From positions 62,001-126,000 of the forward strand of contig NZ_QLST01000008.1 in NCBI RefSeq assembly GCF_003293845.1: a stretch of 64,000 nucleotides of DNA. The letters are read 5' to 3'. Position numbers and translations under genes: made by a program. Origin of the DNA: Flavobacterium tibetense. Its GTDB lineage: Bacteria > Bacteroidota > Bacteroidia > Flavobacteriales > Flavobacteriaceae. Below the pieces are notes generated by a model. That model was given only the letters and a program-made list of their open reading frames with translations. It did not search any database and was not told the origin of the DNA. Positions 60,185 through 64,000 of the stretch are shown piece after piece. Numbering within the stretch: position 1 is the stretch's first letter; each line of letters starts with the position of its first letter.

Positions 60185-60847
60185 ATGAACAAACAATTAA
60201 ACCCCCGCCAACAAAAAACCATCCAAAACTTCTGGACCTGGTTCCAAGACAACGAACAAGCCATCTACCATGCTTGCAAACTAGAAATCAACAAAGACGA
60301 AGTACTCTTTCACCTTCAAAGAAACCTCAACTACGTATCCAAACGAATAGAATATTTCATCACAAACCACCCACAAAACGAAAACAAATTAAAAGTATTT
60401 TTTACAGCTCATGGCTACAAAAAACTATTCCCAAAAATGAAGGAACTAGAAGAAAAAATTCCAAGTTTACAATACTTCGCAATCCAAGTATATATAACAC
60501 CATTAAATCTTGAAACCCCAACAATACCAAACGATTTAGCAGAATTAATCCAAAACACTAAAATCAAATTAGAAGATTACAACATCGCTTCTAAAAAAAT
60601 AATTCTCACACTCTATTTTAATGAAAACATCATGAAGCAAAAGGAAAAAAGAATCGAACGCCATGCCTATTTGTTATTGTTGTTTACTCTTGGCGAATTC
60701 AAGTATAAAAAACACATCTATGACTTCAATTGCGAAGTAATGCCACAAAACACAAACGGCTTATTATCACTTTCCGAACTCCCAGAATTCATTGACTATC
60801 TCGCTAAAATCAACTACAGCAGAAAACTAAAAATATTCTTCGAATGA
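60185..60847 (+). CDS. Hypothetical protein, 220 aa
   Basis: Cytoplasmic, helix-rich, Lys/Asn-rich. FWTWFQDNEQAIYHAC opens it; HYKKLFPKMKELEEKIPSLQYFAIQVY and LLLLFTLGEFKYKKHIYDFNCEVMP follow. I recall similar openings (WNWFQDNEQ) in flavobacterial hypothetical proteins, no function. Sits between the replication pair and the hsd genes inside the element, a place where defence or immunity genes are often found. Confidence 0.7.
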   Translation: MNKQLNPRQQKTIQNFWTWFQDNEQAIYHACKLEINKDEVLFHLQRNLNYVSKRIEYFITNHPQNENKLKVFFTAHGYKKLFPKMKELEEKIPSLQYFAIQVYITPLNLETPTIPNDLAELIQNTKIKLEDYNIASKKIILTLYFNENIMKQKEKRIERHAYLLLLFTLGEFKYKKHIYDFNCEVMPQNTNGLLSLSELPEFIDYLAKINYSRKLKIFFE

Positions 60848-60887
60848 GGAAAACCGTACGGTTTTGAATATATCCGTACGGTTTTCC
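60848..60887. promoter_or_regulatory. Large dyad with two CCGTACGG cores
   Basis: GGAAAACCGTACGG (60848-60861) and CCGTACGGTTTTCC (60874-60887) form an inverted repeat with a 12-base spacer. Inside it AAAACCGTACGGTTTT (60850-60865) is a perfect 16-bp palindrome. Located directly after the stop of the 220-aa gene; may be a terminator or an operator for the hsd genes. Confidence 0.6.
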
Positions 60888-61063
60888 GTATGCTTAAAAC
60901 TTTTTTAAAATTTACTTTTGTTTTAAATACAACTACAACAATATTTTAGATAAGATTGTTTTAAAAAACTAAAGTTTCAAAAGTTAAAATGAGAACCAGA
61001 AGTATAACTAAATTCTTTTTAAAATTATATATTTACGTCAAATAAATAAAAAGCCGTACTAAA

Positions 61064-62632
61064 ATGTCAGAAGACCAAAAAAAACAACTCGAACAACAAC
61101 TTTGGAATATTGCCAACACCCTTAGAGGAAAAATGAATGCCGATGAATTTCGAGATTACATACTTGGATTCATCTTCTACAAATATCTTGCTGAAAAAAT
61201 GGAAATTTATGCTAACGGAATTTTAAAAACCGATGGTATCAAATATAAATCCATTAATGAAAACACAAAAAACGGAGCAGAATACATAGAAGCAATTCGA
61301 GAAGAAGCATTAGAAACATTAGGATATTTTCTAAAACCAAATGAACTATTTAGTGAAGTTGCTAAACGTGGTAATAGTGATATAGAAGGACAAAGTAACT
61401 TTATCATTGAAGACCTACAAAAAATCCTTATCAACATCCAATTAAGTACAATGGGTACAGAAAGCGAAGATGATTTTGATAATCTCTTTGAGGATATGGA
61501 TTTAAACAGTACCAAATTAGGAAAAACACCAGAGGCAAGAAACGAAATTATAGCTAAAGTACTTTCTCATTTAGACAAGATTGATTTCAAATTAGAAGAT
61601 ACCGAATTGGATGTTTTAGGTGATGCTTATGAATACTTAATTGGTCAGTTTGCTAGTGGTGCAGGCAAAAAAGCAGGTGAATTTTATACACCACAAGAAG
61701 TAAGTATGGTATTGGCTAAATTAGTTACTATAGGAAAAAACAAACTAAAATCAGTATATGACCCAACGTGTGGTAGTGGATCACTTTTGCTGCGAGTGGC
61801 TAAAGAAGTTAAAGAAGTAAGTAATTATTACGGACAAGAAATGAACCGAACTACTTACAACTTAGCACGTATGAACATGATTTTGCACGGCGTACATTAC
61901 CGTAAATTCGATATTAAGCAAGAAGACACTTTAGAACATCCACAACACAATGGGTTACAGTTTGAGGCAATTGTTGCCAATCCGCCATTTTCTGCCAATT
62001 GGAGTGCCAATCCCTTATTTACAAGCGATGACAGATTTTCACAATATGGCAAACTAGCACCAGGCAGTAAAGCAGATTTTGCTTTTGTACAACACATGAT
62101 ACACCATTTAGCCGACAACGGTACAATGGCTCTTGTGTTGCCTCACGGTGCTTTATTCCGAGGTGGTGCAGAACAACATATCAGAAAATATTTAATTGAA
62201 GACCGTAATTATTTAGATGCAGTTATAGGCTTACCAGCTAATTTATTTTATGGTACACCAATTCCAACGTGTATAATGGTTTTCAAAAAATGTAGAGAAA
62301 ATCCAAACGATGTATTATTTATTAATGCTTCAGAACATTTTGAACGTGGTACTCAAAACACATTACGCGAAACAGATATTGATAGAATAATAGATACTTA
62401 CAGGGAAAGAAAAGTTATTGATAGATACAGTTATTTAGCTACTTTACAAGAAATAGATGACAACGAATACAATCTTAATATTCCTCGCTATGTAAATACT
62501 TTTGAAGAGCAAGACAGTGTTGATATACCGTTAGTCTCTAAAAAGCTAAAAGAGTTGGAAAAGGAAATGAGTGCTACTGATGAAGCATTATTGTCTTTCT
62601 GCAAAGAATTAAATATTGAAACTCCTTTTTAA
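61064..62632 (+). CDS. hsdM: Type I restriction-modification methyltransferase subunit
   Basis: 522 aa adenine methyltransferase. N-terminal HsdM_N helical domain (about 1-140: LWNIANTLRGKMNADEFRDY), motif I DPTCGSGSLLLRVAK near 245, and motif IV NPPF at Asn306, which marks N6-adenine methylation. GAEQHIRKYLIEDRNYLDAV and the C-terminus are typical. Forms M2S1 with HsdS, 2 bp downstream. The restriction subunit is not in the window. Confidence 0.95.
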   Translation: MSEDQKKQLEQQLWNIANTLRGKMNADEFRDYILGFIFYKYLAEKMEIYANGILKTDGIKYKSINENTKNGAEYIEAIREEALETLGYFLKPNELFSEVAKRGNSDIEGQSNFIIEDLQKILINIQLSTMGTESEDDFDNLFEDMDLNSTKLGKTPEARNEIIAKVLSHLDKIDFKLEDTELDVLGDAYEYLIGQFASGAGKKAGEFYTPQEVSMVLAKLVTIGKNKLKSVYDPTCGSGSLLLRVAKEVKEVSNYYGQEMNRTTYNLARMNMILHGVHYRKFDIKQEDTLEHPQHNGLQFEAIVANPPFSANWSANPLFTSDDRFSQYGKLAPGSKADFAFVQHMIHHLADNGTMALVLPHGALFRGGAEQHIRKYLIEDRNYLDAVIGLPANLFYGTPIPTCIMVFKKCRENPNDVLFINASEHFERGTQNTLRETDIDRIIDTYRERKVIDRYSYLATLQEIDDNEYNLNIPRYVNTFEEQDSVDIPLVSKKLKELEKEMSATDEALLSFCKELNIETPF

Positions 62633-62634
62633 TT

Positions 62635-63867
62635 ATGGAAAAACAACAAACTGCTAGACCAGTAATCCGTTTCCCAGAGTTTTCAGACCATTGGAATAAC
62701 ACAAAACTTAGCGAACTTTTAAAAGAAGCCAAAAAACGAAATACCGATTTAAAATATACCAAAGACGAAGTACTTTCTGTTTCTGGTGAAATGGGTATTG
62801 TAAACCAAATTGAACACTTAGGTAGAAGCTATGCAGGTGTTTCGGTGCATCAATATCACATCGTAGAAGTTGGCGATATTGTTTACACCAAAAGTCCATT
62901 AAAAGCCAATCCTTATGGTATTATAAAACAAAACAAAAAGAAACCAGGTATTGTTTCAACGCTCTATGCAGTATATAACGTAAAAGAAGAAAATGCACAC
63001 GGCGAATTTATAGAACATTATTTCTCTTTAGACGAAAATACCAATCGTTATCTTAGACCTTTAGTAAAAAAAGGAGCTAAAAACGATATGAAAATTAGTA
63101 ATGCCTATGTATTGCACGATAAAATATTTGTGCCATCGGTAGCCGAACAAAAAAAGATAACTTTATTTCTTAATACTTTAGATAAAAAAATAGAACAACT
63201 CAAACAAAAGAAAAGTTTATTAGAAGAATATAAAAAAGGCATTATGCAAAAAATATTCGCTCAAGAACTTAGGTTTAAGGATGAAAATGGAAAAGAGTTT
63301 CCGAAATGGGAAAAAAAGAAGTTAAGTCAAGTTGCAAAAATCTATGATGGTACTCATCAAACTCCAAACTATTTAGAAAGTGGTATTCCTTTTTATAGTG
63401 TAGAGCATGTAACAGCAAATAATTTTGGTACTACAAAGTTCGTATCTAAAGAAGTATTTGACAAAGAGAATAAGAGAGTGAAGTTAGAAAAAGGAGATAT
63501 TCTTATGACTCGTATTGGCGATATTGGAACGTCAAGGCTAATAGATTGGGACGTTAATGCTTCTTTTTATGTTAGCTTAGCTTTAATAAAACAATCTGAT
63601 AAAATCATTTCTAAATATTTAAATCAATATATTTCAACAAGTGAGTTTCAAAGCGAATTATGGAAAAGAACAATTCATGTTGCATTCCCTCAAAAAATTA
63701 ATTTAGGTGAAATTGGTGAATGTTTAGTTATGATTCCTTGCTCCAAAGAACAAGAAAAAATAGCCACTTTTTTGTCAACAATAGATGATAAAATAACTCG
63801 CACACAAGCCCAAATAGAGCAAACCCAACAATACAAAAAAGGATTGTTACAACAGATGTTTGTGTAA
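62635..63867 (+). CDS. hsdS: Type I restriction-modification specificity subunit
   Basis: 410 aa with two target-recognition domains. TRD1 about 15-165, central coiled coil at 180-215 (VAEQKKITLFLNTLDKKIEQL), TRD2 about 225-375, second coil (EQEKIATFLSTIDDKITRTQAQ) at the end. Two half-sites read as a bipartite recognition sequence that cannot be predicted from the protein. Ends 133 bases before the window edge. Confidence 0.95.
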   Translation: MEKQQTARPVIRFPEFSDHWNNTKLSELLKEAKKRNTDLKYTKDEVLSVSGEMGIVNQIEHLGRSYAGVSVHQYHIVEVGDIVYTKSPLKANPYGIIKQNKKKPGIVSTLYAVYNVKEENAHGEFIEHYFSLDENTNRYLRPLVKKGAKNDMKISNAYVLHDKIFVPSVAEQKKITLFLNTLDKKIEQLKQKKSLLEEYKKGIMQKIFAQELRFKDENGKEFPKWEKKKLSQVAKIYDGTHQTPNYLESGIPFYSVEHVTANNFGTTKFVSKEVFDKENKRVKLEKGDILMTRIGDIGTSRLIDWDVNASFYVSLALIKQSDKIISKYLNQYISTSEFQSELWKRTIHVAFPQKINLGEIGECLVMIPCSKEQEKIATFLSTIDDKITRTQAQIEQTQQYKKGLLQQMFV

Positions 63868-63884
63868 ATAAAAAAAGATAAAAG

Positions 63885-63912
63885 TTAAAGTGGTCAAATT
63901 CGACCACTTTAA
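63885..63912. other. Inverted repeat after hsdS
   Basis: TTAAAGTGGTC and GACCACTTTAA with loop AAATTC. No T run follows, so terminator activity on the plus strand is uncertain. The next 88 bases show no gene start I can support. Confidence 0.5.
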
Positions 63913-64000
63913 AAGAGAGGTGTTGCAGACTATTTTTAATTAAAATGAAACATTTTAACACATTTTTATTGTAATATTTTTTTTTATAAAGTTTATTAGT

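Noticed and set aside
60130..60513. 127-aa open frame
   Set aside because: It overlaps the 220-aa gene in another frame and shows a Pro/Arg/Lys-rich shadow composition.

Overview
The window is AT-rich (roughly one third G+C by eye) and reads as the chromosome of a Flavobacterium-like member of the Bacteroidota. Support: many genes preceded by the Bacteroidota -7 element TAnnTTTG and lacking a Shine-Dalgarno; a tmRNA tag ending in GENNYALAA; dispersed menaquinone genes (menC, menA, menB); many SPII-type lipoproteins; and family members typical of that group (DUF4920, DUF4199, DUF1684, M56/BlaI, RteC, MnmD).

Layout. 1-5.4 kb: fatty-acid beta-oxidation (FadB-like, cut by the window edge, then FadA-like and FadE-like). 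5.5-8.7 kb: a membrane protein of the Gcr family translationally coupled to a LETM1-like protein. 8.7-13.2 kb: two beta-carbonic anhydrases and a SulP anion transporter, then an OxyR-type regulator with both redox cysteines. 13.5-21.6 kb: housekeeping genes (mnmD, a c-type cytochrome lipoprotein with a DUF4920 lipoprotein, ilvE, a MazG-like protein, tcdA, a TatD-like protein, MFS transporter). 21.6-24.8 kb: a BlaI/M56 signalling pair behind three phased operator-like dyads. 25-38 kb: apt, tRNA-Arg(ACG), tandem YkgJ proteins, a NUDIX hydrolase, a glycosyltransferase, miaE, menC/menA/menB, PH-domain proteins and a serine hydrolase. 40.8-44.3 kb: an ArsR-controlled operon resembling organoarsenical resistance (ArsR, thioredoxin, rhodanese with a Cys-rich tail, ArsP permease, cupin, ArsF-like, ArsG-like). 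44.3-45.65 kb: a CLC-type antiporter preceded by what I read as a fluoride riboswitch with a visible expression platform. 46-54.3 kb: an OprP-like porin behind a PHO-box-like promoter, prmA, clpS, HMA protein, split YeeE/YedE pair, kdsA and others.

54.42-54.82 kb is the tmRNA gene (ssrA). A tyrosine recombinase lies just downstream of its 3' end and opens an integrated element that runs off the window: integrase, RteC-like protein, HTH protein, a DnaD-like/DnaC-like replication pair, an unknown 220-aa protein and a type I restriction-modification locus (hsdM, hsdS; hsdR not seen). Its intergenic DNA is filled with mini-hairpins and ~105-bp tandem repeats.

Across the whole window, several non-coding gaps carry tandem repeats of different sequence but the same 7-bp period, and mini-hairpins with three-base loops. 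These recurring intergenic elements, the fluoride switch, the ArsR operon with two matching operators, and the Gcr/LETM1 pair are the most interesting signals.
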